A stretch of 64,000 nucleotides of DNA from Psychromonas sp. L1A2 (lineage in GTDB: Bacteria > Pseudomonadota > Gammaproteobacteria > Enterobacterales > Psychromonadaceae), in NCBI RefSeq assembly GCF_009828855.1, contig NZ_WUAG01000002.1, forward strand, positions 930,001-994,000, in the 5' to 3' direction. Of this stretch, positions 31,489 to 40,526 are shown piece by piece. The position numbers were made by a program, and so were the translations under genes. Within the stretch, counting starts at the first letter, position 1. Each line of letters opens with the position of its first letter. The notes beneath the pieces are model-generated. The model did not search any database. It had not been told where the DNA came from and saw nothing but the letters and a program-made list of their open reading frames with translations.

Positions 31489-32337
31489 TTAAATCCACGT
31501 ATATCTAGCTGAAAGGCGTTCTTTATCGTGTGTAAAAGCATTTCGTACTATTTGTGTTTCTATTCGTTTTTTTAAATTTATCGAATGTTGTTTTTTGTAT
31601 TCTAATGAATTTAAAAATTTAATAAATTCAGTACGTTGTTCTTTATTTGCATTGACACGATCAAAGTGACGCAGCATAGGTGCAATTTCTAATTTTATTG
31701 ATTCATTAACCTTATTTTCTTGTTTATCATTAGTATCAATATCAACGCCAATGGTTTCAAAAAACAAATTAACAAAGTCTTGTTTATGCTTGTCATAATC
31801 CATTAAAAAAACATTCTCATCGCCAATGTGTTTCGCCCACTGGTCAACAAGCAAAGGCATTCTTATCTGATTAAACTCTCTTTCACAAAACATAAAAATA
31901 TTTTCGCTATCTGGAATCCCCCAATTCACTTTCACTGCCTGTAAAAAAGCGGAGATAAGATAATCAGTATAGTTTCTGACAGCAATAATCACTTTAACTT
32001 CTAGGCCTTTTTCTTTTGCTTCTTTTAACATCGCTTCGATATGCTTAGGGTTATCCCTAATAAGAAACTCACTAGAAACAACGGTGCTAGCATTTCTATT
32101 CAAAGCAAACGTTAACAGTGCATCCCATTGTTCTTTAAACTTAACCTCTGAATACTCTGGATGATTAGACGCAAAGTAATTACTCGCTCCTCCAAAAACG
32201 CCATAAGGAGAAAAACAAGCTTGTTCAGTATTATCAGAAGGTAATTTTAAACCAATACTTTGTATAGCACTCGTTGCCGTCTTACCAATACCAGGATGGA
32301 AAATAATCGTTTTAGGTTGATTTAAGTTAATACTCAT
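31489..32337 (-). CDS. Sulfotransferase-like P-loop protein (3)
   Basis: 282 residues. FHPGIGKTATSAIQ (13-26) is a PAPS- or phosphate-loop-like sequence, and VIIAVRNYTDYLISAFLQ (116-133) has the spacing of the 3'-phosphate motif. The sequence SSEFLIRDN between them parallels the SAENL segment of the protein at 30308, so the two are probably distant paralogues. It follows the RgpF-HAD gene by 8 bases. The substrate is unknown; a sulfotransferase role is inferred from fold motifs and from the company of clearer sulfotransferases. Confidence 0.62.
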   Translation of the reverse strand: MSINLNQPKTIIFHPGIGKTATSAIQSIGLKLPSDNTEQACFSPYGVFGGASNYFASNHPEYSEVKFKEQWDALLTFALNRNASTVVSSEFLIRDNPKHIEAMLKEAKEKGLEVKVIIAVRNYTDYLISAFLQAVKVNWGIPDSENIFMFCEREFNQIRMPLLVDQWAKHIGDENVFLMDYDKHKQDFVNLFFETIGVDIDTNDKQENKVNESIKLEIAPMLRHFDRVNANKEQRTEFIKFLNSLEYKKQHSINLKKRIETQIVRNAFTHDKERLSARYTWI

Positions 32338-32345
32338 ACTGTTAA

Positions 32346-34373
32346 TTACTCGCCTAAAAATGGGAAGCGTCCAAATTGACTAATCAATGGCCCCCATTTT
32401 AAAATTTGTTGTTCGTTTAATTCATTGCCTTCAGTAAATGGGTTATCCCATCCTGCTGCTTGCCATTTATCCATCGGGTTTAAAATATGTAGATTGGTTA
32501 ATCCGAAATCGCCGGGGATTTGAGCATCAGCCACCGCATTATCACCTACATGTACAAAAGATCCTTTATCAGCTAGGTGCTCTTTCATAAATGCCCACAT
32601 AGTACCGCTATCTTTGCGTAAGTCTAACTCAGAAGACACATATAATTGATAACCATTGGTCACCCCTGCTTTTCTCAACATCAATACAATTTGGTGTTCA
32701 GAGTAATAAGTATCAGAAATAATATAAACCGTCTTTCTTTGGCCAATTAACGCATTCAAAATATCAACGACTTCATCTTTACTTTCAATCATATCAAGGT
32801 CGTAAGCAAACTCCATATCAGAATAACGCTGAGACTTTTCTTCATCCCAGCCCAACTCTTTGCCTAATTGCTGATAGGTTTCAACGATTTTAACATCACC
32901 TTTAAAATTCTTTTGCTTACGTACCGTAAACTCAGCAGCATTTCTCAATTTAACAAAGGCATGCGCATCTTTTACTTCGCCTTGTTCTACTAAATATTGA
33001 CCTAACTTAAGTTTGGCATAATCAGGTACAAAATGAGAACGGCGAACCAACGTGTCAAACACATCAAATGAAATGATATCAAAAGGCTGTATTTTATGAA
33101 GAAGCTGCTCTTGGCTACACACATAATTAGCGAAAAGATGGCTTTTATCTTGTGTGAAACGGCCTAATTCAGGATAGTAGAATAACTGCTTATAACCATT
33201 ACGCTCAGCTAACAAACCAATACATCTTTCTAACGCATGTAATTCAGAACCATCATTAGGTAAAGGCTCAGCAGGAAAGTCTTCATACTGGTAGTCTTTA
33301 TCGAGCAGTTGCTTTAAAGCACTTGGTTTAGCCCAAAACATGCCACCGACAGGGTAAGCAATAAACTCTGAATGGTCGGTCATCCCCCACTCTTCAAAAT
33401 ACTTACTTTTAAACGGTTTATTTTTTAACCAGTGATTGACCCAGTCAGGCATCATCATAAACGAGGTTGGGTAATAAATACCACATTGCTCATCTTTTGC
33501 CATATGAGTAATGGCTTTAGCAATAACATTGGCATCATTTAATAAAAACTCACCAAGGTAATCAGCCCATTGTGTTTGTGGTCGTCCTGAATAAAGTGAT
33601 TTTTTAGAGTGCAAATGACAAAACAGATCGTAATCTAATAATTTCTGTCCAAACTCAACCAACATAGGACCAAAGTTACGACCTCGGTTAGGTACTGCAA
33701 CCACTTCAATATTATTAACGGTATTCAAAGCCCCTAATTTTTCAATGGCAGTCTCTTTTAAAGCAATATCACTAACAGAAACAAACACATCCACATTAAC
33801 AGGAAAATGCTCTAAACATTGACGGTAATAATCTAAAAAGTCTGCATAAAAAACGTGTAAACAAACAGCGACCTTTTGCGTATTAATGAGTTCAGAATCA
33901 ATGTCACTGACGATCTTATCATTAGGCTCCCAACGTGGTGCAAAAGGTGTATTTATACGGCCTTCTTTAATTCCCGTCGTCACATAATGCTCAAGCGGAC
34001 TTAAACCAAAATGATAAACGTCTAAATTATTTTTTAAATAATCCCAGTTATTAAAAGCGGGACTCGGACTAACACTTGAAAAACGACTTTTCATTAAATA
34101 ATCGTTAAACGCTGACGTTTCTGAATCAAAAGGTTTATCTTGCACATCGCAATACCATGAAAAATCAAAAAGACCATGATGCTTTGCATCTGCCAATAAC
34201 GCAGGGTCATTGTTAATAGGCGTGGGTACATGAACTTGTAGTCCAGTATTGACGGGCACTTCTTTAGCAATCAACTTGCTTTCAACATTCACTGCAGCTT
34301 GCATCAATTTAGGGTTATTTCTTAAAATATTACCTACCAAAGGTAAGCGTTTAACTATTGCTCTGTAATTCAT
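32346..34373 (-). CDS. RgpF-like glycan synthesis protein fused to a HAD hydrolase
   Basis: 675 residues with three parts. Residues about 65-145 carry a short repeat type seen in large glycosyltransferases (WDYLKNNLDVYHFGLSPLEHY...GIKEGR). Residues about 165-410 match the rhamnan synthesis protein F group: AVCLHVFYADFLDYY, NRGRNFGPML, CHLHSKKS. Residues about 430-650 are a HAD domain: SFDVFDTLVRR with nucleophile Asp437, IISDTYYSEHQI and HVGDNAVADA. RgpF-type proteins are linked to rhamnose polymer synthesis, which fits the rml genes of this locus. The ATG overlaps the preceding stop (ATGA). Confidence 0.84.
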   Translation of the reverse strand: MNYRAIVKRLPLVGNILRNNPKLMQAAVNVESKLIAKEVPVNTGLQVHVPTPINNDPALLADAKHHGLFDFSWYCDVQDKPFDSETSAFNDYLMKSRFSSVSPSPAFNNWDYLKNNLDVYHFGLSPLEHYVTTGIKEGRINTPFAPRWEPNDKIVSDIDSELINTQKVAVCLHVFYADFLDYYRQCLEHFPVNVDVFVSVSDIALKETAIEKLGALNTVNNIEVVAVPNRGRNFGPMLVEFGQKLLDYDLFCHLHSKKSLYSGRPQTQWADYLGEFLLNDANVIAKAITHMAKDEQCGIYYPTSFMMMPDWVNHWLKNKPFKSKYFEEWGMTDHSEFIAYPVGGMFWAKPSALKQLLDKDYQYEDFPAEPLPNDGSELHALERCIGLLAERNGYKQLFYYPELGRFTQDKSHLFANYVCSQEQLLHKIQPFDIISFDVFDTLVRRSHFVPDYAKLKLGQYLVEQGEVKDAHAFVKLRNAAEFTVRKQKNFKGDVKIVETYQQLGKELGWDEEKSQRYSDMEFAYDLDMIESKDEVVDILNALIGQRKTVYIISDTYYSEHQIVLMLRKAGVTNGYQLYVSSELDLRKDSGTMWAFMKEHLADKGSFVHVGDNAVADAQIPGDFGLTNLHILNPMDKWQAAGWDNPFTEGNELNEQQILKWGPLISQFGRFPFLGE

Positions 34374-35512
34374 ATTTTTAATCCAAAAAAGTCCAAACCA
34401 TTTACCGTGCCTTCACTGGCAATGTCATCATCGATCGTAAAAAGAGGCCAGCTATGTTTTGGTAACATGCCTTTTTTAGTTACAAATGTTGTATAAAGCG
34501 TTTCTACTTCAGCTGCAGAAAAAGTAACACCGTCTTTTATATACTCATTCATTTGCTTAAGTGCGCCTTGGCATATCTGCTCTAACAAATGAAACTGATG
34601 TTGTGATGTGACTTTACGACCATAATAAGTATCAAACGTTTCATCAGGCAGTGGGCTAAGACGAATATCCTGAAATTGGCCAACAGGTGCGGTAAGTAGA
34701 GACTCTAAAAACATGGAGCGATCTAAAGGCGTATAGCCTCCGCCCATTTTCACACCCTCTTTTAAATAACCTACCATGGTCATTTTTTGTTTTTCTATTG
34801 TTTTATTACCAGGGTTAGAGGCAATCAGATAATGCCCTTTAGTATTCTTTTCGAACAGAATCGTAAGTAATGTTTGAATCGTACCGCTGTAACCAAGGTC
34901 AACTAGGTTCACCGTTTCCACATCAAAAAATCCAATAGACGTTAAGTATTGATGATAAGCCGAACTTGAAGGCGCAATGATAGGTTTTAATTTTGCTTGT
35001 TTTTGAACTAAGAGAGTAGACACTTTTTTAAGGTCATCCGGTAACGAAAAGGTTTGCTGCAGTTGTTTCTCAGTAAAGACTTTTCTTAAACTACTATCAC
35101 TCAACATAAATCGTGAGCGCATTAACTCATACAAGCTACTCTCAAACTTAAAGTTTAAAGAGTAAGGGAATGTTTTAGGCTCTGATAAACCTATTTTAAA
35201 AAGGAAGGCGCGAGACACTAGCATATATTGACTGTTATCAACGCGATTGGTTGCTTTACAAAACTCAGAGTAAGCTCTGCTAAACCAATATCCCTCACGG
35301 GCTAAAAAGAAGACTCTTTCTTTCTCATCAACATTATTGCTTAATGTTTGATTATAGAAAATAAACATAGGTGAAATGAGAGTCGCCCCTAATTCCTGAA
35401 GTGAAGTAATTGACATTTGATGACTCTTTAACAAATTAGTGACATTAATAGTGAAAAGCATTTTATAGTAAAATAAAGATGGTTTCTGCTTTTTTTGAAG
35501 TAAAGATGTCAC
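34370..35512 (-). CDS. Polysaccharide-locus protein of unknown function (partner of HAD/RgpF)
   Basis: 380 residues, no membrane segment. I recognise a domain often found next to or fused with HAD phosphatases in LPS/capsule loci: SLQELGATLISPMFIF, ERVFFLAREGYWFSRAY (about 65-81), YMLVSRAFLF and VNLVDLGYSGTIQTLL. Its activity is not established to my knowledge. The frame opens with GTG at 35512 (AAGG 8 bases upstream); ATG 35416 (MSITSLQELG), just where the domain begins, is an equally plausible start. It overlaps the RgpF-HAD gene by 4 bases (ATGA), so the two products are probably made together and may interact. Confidence 0.65.
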   Translation of the reverse strand: MTSLLQKKQKPSLFYYKMLFTINVTNLLKSHQMSITSLQELGATLISPMFIFYNQTLSNNVDEKERVFFLAREGYWFSRAYSEFCKATNRVDNSQYMLVSRAFLFKIGLSEPKTFPYSLNFKFESSLYELMRSRFMLSDSSLRKVFTEKQLQQTFSLPDDLKKVSTLLVQKQAKLKPIIAPSSSAYHQYLTSIGFFDVETVNLVDLGYSGTIQTLLTILFEKNTKGHYLIASNPGNKTIEKQKMTMVGYLKEGVKMGGGYTPLDRSMFLESLLTAPVGQFQDIRLSPLPDETFDTYYGRKVTSQHQFHLLEQICQGALKQMNEYIKDGVTFSAAEVETLYTTFVTKKGMLPKHSWPLFTIDDDIASEGTVNGLDFFGLKI

Positions 35513-35662
35513 TTATAGAGCCTTCACATTAAAAAAAGTTCCTATAAATTAAGGTTTATTGAGATAAGAAAGTATTTGTAAATATAAATAAATAAATAAC
35601 AAAAATGCATTACTTATGAATTTGCTAATAATCAATATAACTTTCAACCTAAAGTATAAATT

Positions 35663-35692
35663 AATGTAATCGTATCATTCGCCCTGTGTCAA
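35663..35692 (-). promoter_or_regulatory. Candidate internal promoter
   Basis: The minus strand has a perfect -35 TTGACA (35687-35692), an 18-base spacer and TACATT (35663-35668). It would start transcription about 145 bases before the gene at 35512 and serve the downstream half of the locus (35.5 to 23.6 kb). Otherwise the 778-base gap 35513-36290 is AT-rich and holds no gene, repeat or clear terminator that I could recognise. Confidence 0.4.
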
Positions 35693-36290
35693 ATGAGTTT
35701 ATGATCGCATTAACGCTATTATTATCCACCATTCAAATAGCTTGTCTATATCATCAGATTGCGGAAGTGTTATTCAACAGATAAATAGCATCTCTTGCAA
35801 CTGATAAATTAAAACCTAGAAATAGTGGCTATAGACGTTATTTACCCACAGCTAAACATAAACGTTAATAGTTGATTTACCAGTAAATACTTATGGTTAT
35901 TCTGTTCAGGAAGATGAAAGCTTTAAGTTCAAATAATATTCTTACTCTTTTAATTTGTGCTCCATTGAACTTTATATTTTTATAACCATAAAGATAATAG
36001 TGTGTGGCATAAAATACATCCATACACTTATATCAGAATAAAACTAATATTTAGACTTATCTAATATCTAAAAAATATCATAAACAATAGTTAACTAGCA
36101 ATGAGAATAATTATTAAAAAGTCCCCTAATAAGCTTTCTTGCATTATTTTATGTTTATCAATAAAAAGCACACTTCGTATAAAATGACTTGATGCTTAGG
36201 TGTATCGTAAGAGACTATTACCGAGAGGCATTACCAATCATTTTTTGTAAGATATTTTTGAATATTCAGATATGAACAGCTTAAATATAC

Positions 36291-37718
36291 CTATGATATT
36301 AAATGTTGAATAAGTTCATTCACAGCGTTTTCAATATTAATGGAATAATTTCTTCTAAACTCATCAATGTGTTCTGACTTCTCATCCGTAATTTCTTTCA
36401 AAAAATCAATACTCCTTATATTTTCCCTGAACCTCGGATCATCATAGATTGCCAAATCATTTTTCTTTTCTTTTACATAATTACTGCAATGAATAAAACC
36501 TTTTGCATTGCAAACCCAAGCATATTTAGCTAATCCAGCTCCCCAAGGCGCAATGTATAAATCAGAAATACTACAAACATATATAGATTCATAAACAGAA
36601 CATCCAATCATCGATACACAGGTATCTGGTAATAAAGTTAATAATTTATCAGAAAAGGCAAATTCATCTTCTAAGGCAGTCTTATTGGCCACACTTTCAC
36701 CACGAGCTCCTCTATTATTATTTATTCCGTCTATAAAAATAGTATGATTTTTATTAATTGATGTAAGTTTGTTAGATAAAGACTCAATAAGATCCATTTG
36801 ATTTAATAATTCCCTATCTCCAAGCCTTATATTAAATAGGATTTTTATATGATCTTTATTTTTTGGTAATAATTGGCTTAAAACAGATGTATATTGCTTA
36901 GCATGCTCTAATATTTTAATACTTGTTTTTTCTTTAATATGACGAGACATAGGTATATAAACACATAAATTTTTATTTATAATCACCTCATTTATATTTT
37001 CATTCTGATTTAACGTTAACTCAGAAGTTCCCTTACTTTCAAATAAATCTCTAGTCAATCCAAAATGTTCACTTGTAGGGCAAGATTTTATTAGAGACCA
37101 ATTATCATGCCATTTCCCCATATCTTGAACTTCTTGTAAAACACTAACCTCATTCCATAAATGATGCCCTAAATGCCAATGATGAAGTAGTAAACTTTGC
37201 GCGCTTTTCTTATTACCCCTTAAATAAGTAATAATACTCGACATTGGCATACTTAATTCAACATTATTATAGAAATCAGCAGTGATATTTCTGTTTAATG
37301 CTGTATTGGTAAAATCATTTTTATCTAGATATAAAGTAAACTCCGAATTGGAATATAATAAAATCCCAATAAGTCGATTAAAACCGCTACCAAAGATTAC
37401 ACCAACAGTTTTATTTTTATAAGAACCTAAATAAAGAATACTGCTACCTATAACTAATGATTTTTCTAAAGATAAACCATTCCCTACATAAAAAGTATTA
37501 TGACCAAGACTTTCAAAAATCACATCTCTTGAATTAAGAATAAAAGTCCTCATGTTACTATCAATTATTTCATCAAGTATAATATTTGAACTACTTTCAT
37601 AATTAAATAGGTTTAAGCTTACGGGCCCCTCTAAGTTCTTATTTGATATATAATTAAAGAAAGCTAATGCATATTTATTATTTACTAAAATTTTCAAGTT
37701 TTTATTTTCTAAGTTCAT
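36291..37718 (-). CDS. Putative GT61-like glycosyltransferase, paralogue A
   Basis: 475 residues, not a family I can name with certainty. Its C-terminal half aligns by eye with the protein at 40527: LGHHLWNEVS, ILFNIRLGDR, IFIDGINNN, IGCSVYES, YIAPWGAGLAKYAWV and EKKNDLAIYDD. The APWGAGLAKY segment resembles the HGAGL nucleotide-sugar motif of GT61-type GT-B enzymes, so I infer a glycosyltransferase. The N-terminal 160 residues are unique to this copy. It is the last gene of the upstream block, and a 778-base gap follows. Confidence 0.6.
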   Translation of the reverse strand: MNLENKNLKILVNNKYALAFFNYISNKNLEGPVSLNLFNYESSSNIILDEIIDSNMRTFILNSRDVIFESLGHNTFYVGNGLSLEKSLVIGSSILYLGSYKNKTVGVIFGSGFNRLIGILLYSNSEFTLYLDKNDFTNTALNRNITADFYNNVELSMPMSSIITYLRGNKKSAQSLLLHHWHLGHHLWNEVSVLQEVQDMGKWHDNWSLIKSCPTSEHFGLTRDLFESKGTSELTLNQNENINEVIINKNLCVYIPMSRHIKEKTSIKILEHAKQYTSVLSQLLPKNKDHIKILFNIRLGDRELLNQMDLIESLSNKLTSINKNHTIFIDGINNNRGARGESVANKTALEDEFAFSDKLLTLLPDTCVSMIGCSVYESIYVCSISDLYIAPWGAGLAKYAWVCNAKGFIHCSNYVKEKKNDLAIYDDPRFRENIRSIDFLKEITDEKSEHIDEFRRNYSINIENAVNELIQHLIS

Positions 37719-37820
37719 ATTTTTTGAATCCGTGGTTTAGTTTAGAAATATAGCTTTCTATGGCTTTAACTATCAAAAAAAATATAGGTATACTTCCTAG
37801 ACGAAAAGTCAAAATTATTG

Positions 37821-38627
37821 TTATTGCTTATAAGAGAACAACTTAATAAAATTACTCATAGACTGTAAAAAACATTCTCTAGAATAATTTTTATCATTAA
37901 TTTCTAAAACACACCAATTCCCTTCATAATATTCTTTTACTTGTGCTGTAATATTAGAGTTATATTGAGATGGATTAACAAAGTTATTTAAATCCACCTC
38001 TGATATATGGAGATGCTTTGATTTAGAAATGAAATCATTACAACGAATAATATCCTCCAAGTCATTAGATAAATATTGACAACCAGAGTCAAAATGTCGT
38101 GAAACATTGCTTAGCTTTAAACTACTTAAAAAAGCTTCAGTTTGCTCAATACGATTAAGTAACTTACAACCATAATAGTTAGGTACTGTTTCAAGTACAA
38201 AATTCACCTTATATTTCGAAAAAACACGATCTATTCTGATAAATAACTCAGATAATTCTTGAGTATTGTATTCATTATTCACTCTTAAACCAGGACTGCC
38301 AAATACAGCATTTTCACCACCTAGCTCACTCAGTAAAAATGCAACCTTATCCATATGCTGTAAGAAATTATCAACTTTAACTCTGTCACCCAATAAAGCT
38401 AAATCATTAACGGCATAAGTAATTGCTTGGAAAGAACTAATTTTAAGCCCTACTCTTTCATATTTATTCCTAACAGCCTTAATGCTTTCTTCATTAACGG
38501 AGTCCCAAGAATCAAAAACTTTCAAAGGAGCAAGCTCTACGCCTTTTATATTATGTTTCACTAATTGATCTAAGCACCAATCAGTTTCCTCTACAGGCCA
38601 AGCTAAATTACTTATTGATAATTTCAT
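37821..38627 (-). CDS. Xylose-isomerase-like TIM-barrel sugar isomerase/epimerase
   Basis: 268 residues of the AP-endonuclease-2/xylose-isomerase-like TIM-barrel superfamily. Probable metal ligands stand at the usual places: Glu146 (FVLETVPN), Asp180 (RHFDSG), His207 (HLHISE) and Glu242 (VLEIND). A further acidic residue is in GVELAPLKVF (Glu31). Such enzymes isomerise or epimerise free or phosphorylated sugars. It lies 12 bases after an FAD oxidoreductase and an SDR gene, so the three may carry out successive changes on one sugar. The substrate is unknown. Confidence 0.78.
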   Translation of the reverse strand: MKLSISNLAWPVEETDWCLDQLVKHNIKGVELAPLKVFDSWDSVNEESIKAVRNKYERVGLKISSFQAITYAVNDLALLGDRVKVDNFLQHMDKVAFLLSELGGENAVFGSPGLRVNNEYNTQELSELFIRIDRVFSKYKVNFVLETVPNYYGCKLLNRIEQTEAFLSSLKLSNVSRHFDSGCQYLSNDLEDIIRCNDFISKSKHLHISEVDLNNFVNPSQYNSNITAQVKEYYEGNWCVLEINDKNYSRECFLQSMSNFIKLFSYKQ

Positions 38628-38639
38628 TCTTAATTACCC

Positions 38640-39716
38640 TTATTTGCTTTTTATTTTTTCAGAGGTAACTTCACCATGTGTATAGCGCTCTAGATAATCG
38701 CAGACCTTTTGCGCAGCAAAGAAAATAGTATCAATTTTCCCAGAGAAAACAGAAATCATTCGGTCATCTGTTTTTACATAACATGACCTATCATCATGCT
38801 CGCCGAGCAATTTAGTTTTAATATTAAATTGCGGAGAATGATATTCAAAATGTTCACAGAAATCAGGGACAAAGTTTTTAACGTGCGCCTCTATTTCTGC
38901 AATTTTTATATTTAATTCAGCTTCTGTAAAATCACGTAGTCTTTGCTTAGCTTCTTTAGATGTTTCAAATTGACCTAAAGGAGTATGCTTCACACTTGAC
39001 AAAGTATAAATACCTTCGTTTTCTGTTGGATAGATCGAGCATAAAGGCCCGTCCACCATTGTAATTGCAGGGTAATCACCTTCACCTTTATAGCGGTAAT
39101 ATAAAAGTAACGTTGGCTCATAAAAGCAATCGTAATCTATATCAGCTAAATGCCCCCAAGTTGCATCGATTACAAAATCAAACTCTTCACCATTAACAAT
39201 TGCTTTGTCACCCTGTTGCTCAGTAAATTCGACTTTAGTATTTAGTCGAATTTTTCCTGCTAACTTCTCTTTAAAATGTTGACGAGCCTTTTTGGTAAGT
39301 AAAACATGCTCATCAACTTTTAAAACACCATCAACATCTTTAAGGTACTTTGGCCATTCATTTGGTCGTAATTCTTGAAAATGTATTCCAGATGAAAACA
39401 TGATTAATCTATAGGTATCGAAATCAACTAAGCTATCAAACTTTGGCACTACATATAAATTATTTTCAATAGGTTTAGATAATGTAGGGTAACGTTCTGT
39501 AAAACGAGCATATCCATCGCGCGACTGAATACGTGTTCGACTATGCCTTGCATAGTGGAACCCTAAATGTAAACGAAACTGATTATTACCTGAGGCTTCA
39601 CCAAGAATGTCTGAATTTTTTTCAAAAACACTGACATCGCACCCCATTGCATCGAGCATCAAACCTAAATGGCAGCCATACCAGCCAGCCCCAATAATCG
39701 CTATTTTAGCGTCCAT
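38640..39716 (-). CDS. FAD-dependent oxidoreductase (DAO-type)
   Basis: 358 residues. The N-terminal dinucleotide-binding motif is IAIIGAGWYGCHLGL (5-19), with the acidic end VFEKN. The later FDFVIDATWG is the ATG-like motif of glutathione-reductase/DAO-type flavoproteins. The start has AAAGGTG upstream. The substrate could be an amine or hydroxyl on a sugar; this is not predictable. It is sandwiched between an SDR gene (43 bases upstream) and a TIM-barrel isomerase (12 bases downstream). No signal peptide is seen, so it acts in the cytoplasm. Confidence 0.78.
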   Translation of the reverse strand: MDAKIAIIGAGWYGCHLGLMLDAMGCDVSVFEKNSDILGEASGNNQFRLHLGFHYARHSRTRIQSRDGYARFTERYPTLSKPIENNLYVVPKFDSLVDFDTYRLIMFSSGIHFQELRPNEWPKYLKDVDGVLKVDEHVLLTKKARQHFKEKLAGKIRLNTKVEFTEQQGDKAIVNGEEFDFVIDATWGHLADIDYDCFYEPTLLLYYRYKGEGDYPAITMVDGPLCSIYPTENEGIYTLSSVKHTPLGQFETSKEAKQRLRDFTEAELNIKIAEIEAHVKNFVPDFCEHFEYHSPQFNIKTKLLGEHDDRSCYVKTDDRMISVFSGKIDTIFFAAQKVCDYLERYTHGEVTSEKIKSK

Positions 39717-39758
39717 ACATTCACCTTTTATTATTTTTTATTACTTTTTTATTAACTT

Positions 39759-40526
39759 TTATGATTCAAAATAACTTTTTATTGCAGTTAATGACTCTTG
39801 TGCATTTACTATATAACCATTATCTCCTCCCATAAGTTTTGCATACTTACTTTTCACATCATAACTCACATAATTAGCGGGTTGGGTCGAGACAATTTTC
39901 CTTTCTTCAATAGTTAAAGGTGCAATATCAATAATTGATTGTGTTTTAATTGGTTCAACACTTAAGTTTATTAAAGGAATCTTATTTTTAATTACATTTT
40001 CAATATCACTATACAAACGCTTAAGTGGGTACCATTGTAAAGATGAATCTGGATTAAGCGTTTCTAATATATTTTTATTTTTCAAATCAAAAACTATATT
40101 TTTTGATAAATTATCGGCAACTAAACCTTGCAATCGAATTATATGTAAGTCCTCAAATAGCTCTGCCGCCCTTTCTTCTGCATATAAGCGGTTAGCACCG
40201 TAAGCATGTATATTCTTGTTATTTGAAGTGTCTTCATTAGCATTCAAAGGTGGTTGATATACATCAACGGTAGAAATAAACACCACTTTTTTGGCTTCAA
40301 CACTTTCTAAATAACCAAATAATTGATCAATTAAATTCTTATCTTCTTCTGGATTCTGATTTGCCCACCATTTCTTTGCTTGAATAGCACTAATATATAA
40401 AATATCAAAAGTAGTCCCTTTAATATCATTTATATTTGAAGAGTTGTAGCACATTAACTCACCTGGAATAGATAGTTTAATATTTTCACCAACAAACCCT
40501 GTATACCCTATTAATCCATTACTCAT
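39759..40526 (-). CDS. SDR-type NAD(P) sugar epimerase/dehydratase with altered active site
   Basis: 255 residues, short for an extended SDR (usually about 300-340). The nucleotide motif is GYTGFVG (7-13), and FISTVDVYQ supplies the Ser/Thr. The catalytic tyrosine segment reads YGANRLYAE, so the usual lysine of YxxxK is an arginine. The C-terminal substrate domain is small. It starts directly after the stop of the TPR/GT61-like gene (TAAATG, no gap). It may reduce, epimerise or merely bind a nucleotide sugar; the Lys to Arg change leaves activity open. Confidence 0.72.
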   Translation of the reverse strand: MSNGLIGYTGFVGENIKLSIPGELMCYNSSNINDIKGTTFDILYISAIQAKKWWANQNPEEDKNLIDQLFGYLESVEAKKVVFISTVDVYQPPLNANEDTSNNKNIHAYGANRLYAEERAAELFEDLHIIRLQGLVADNLSKNIVFDLKNKNILETLNPDSSLQWYPLKRLYSDIENVIKNKIPLINLSVEPIKTQSIIDIAPLTIEERKIVSTQPANYVSYDVKSKYAKLMGGDNGYIVNAQESLTAIKSYFES

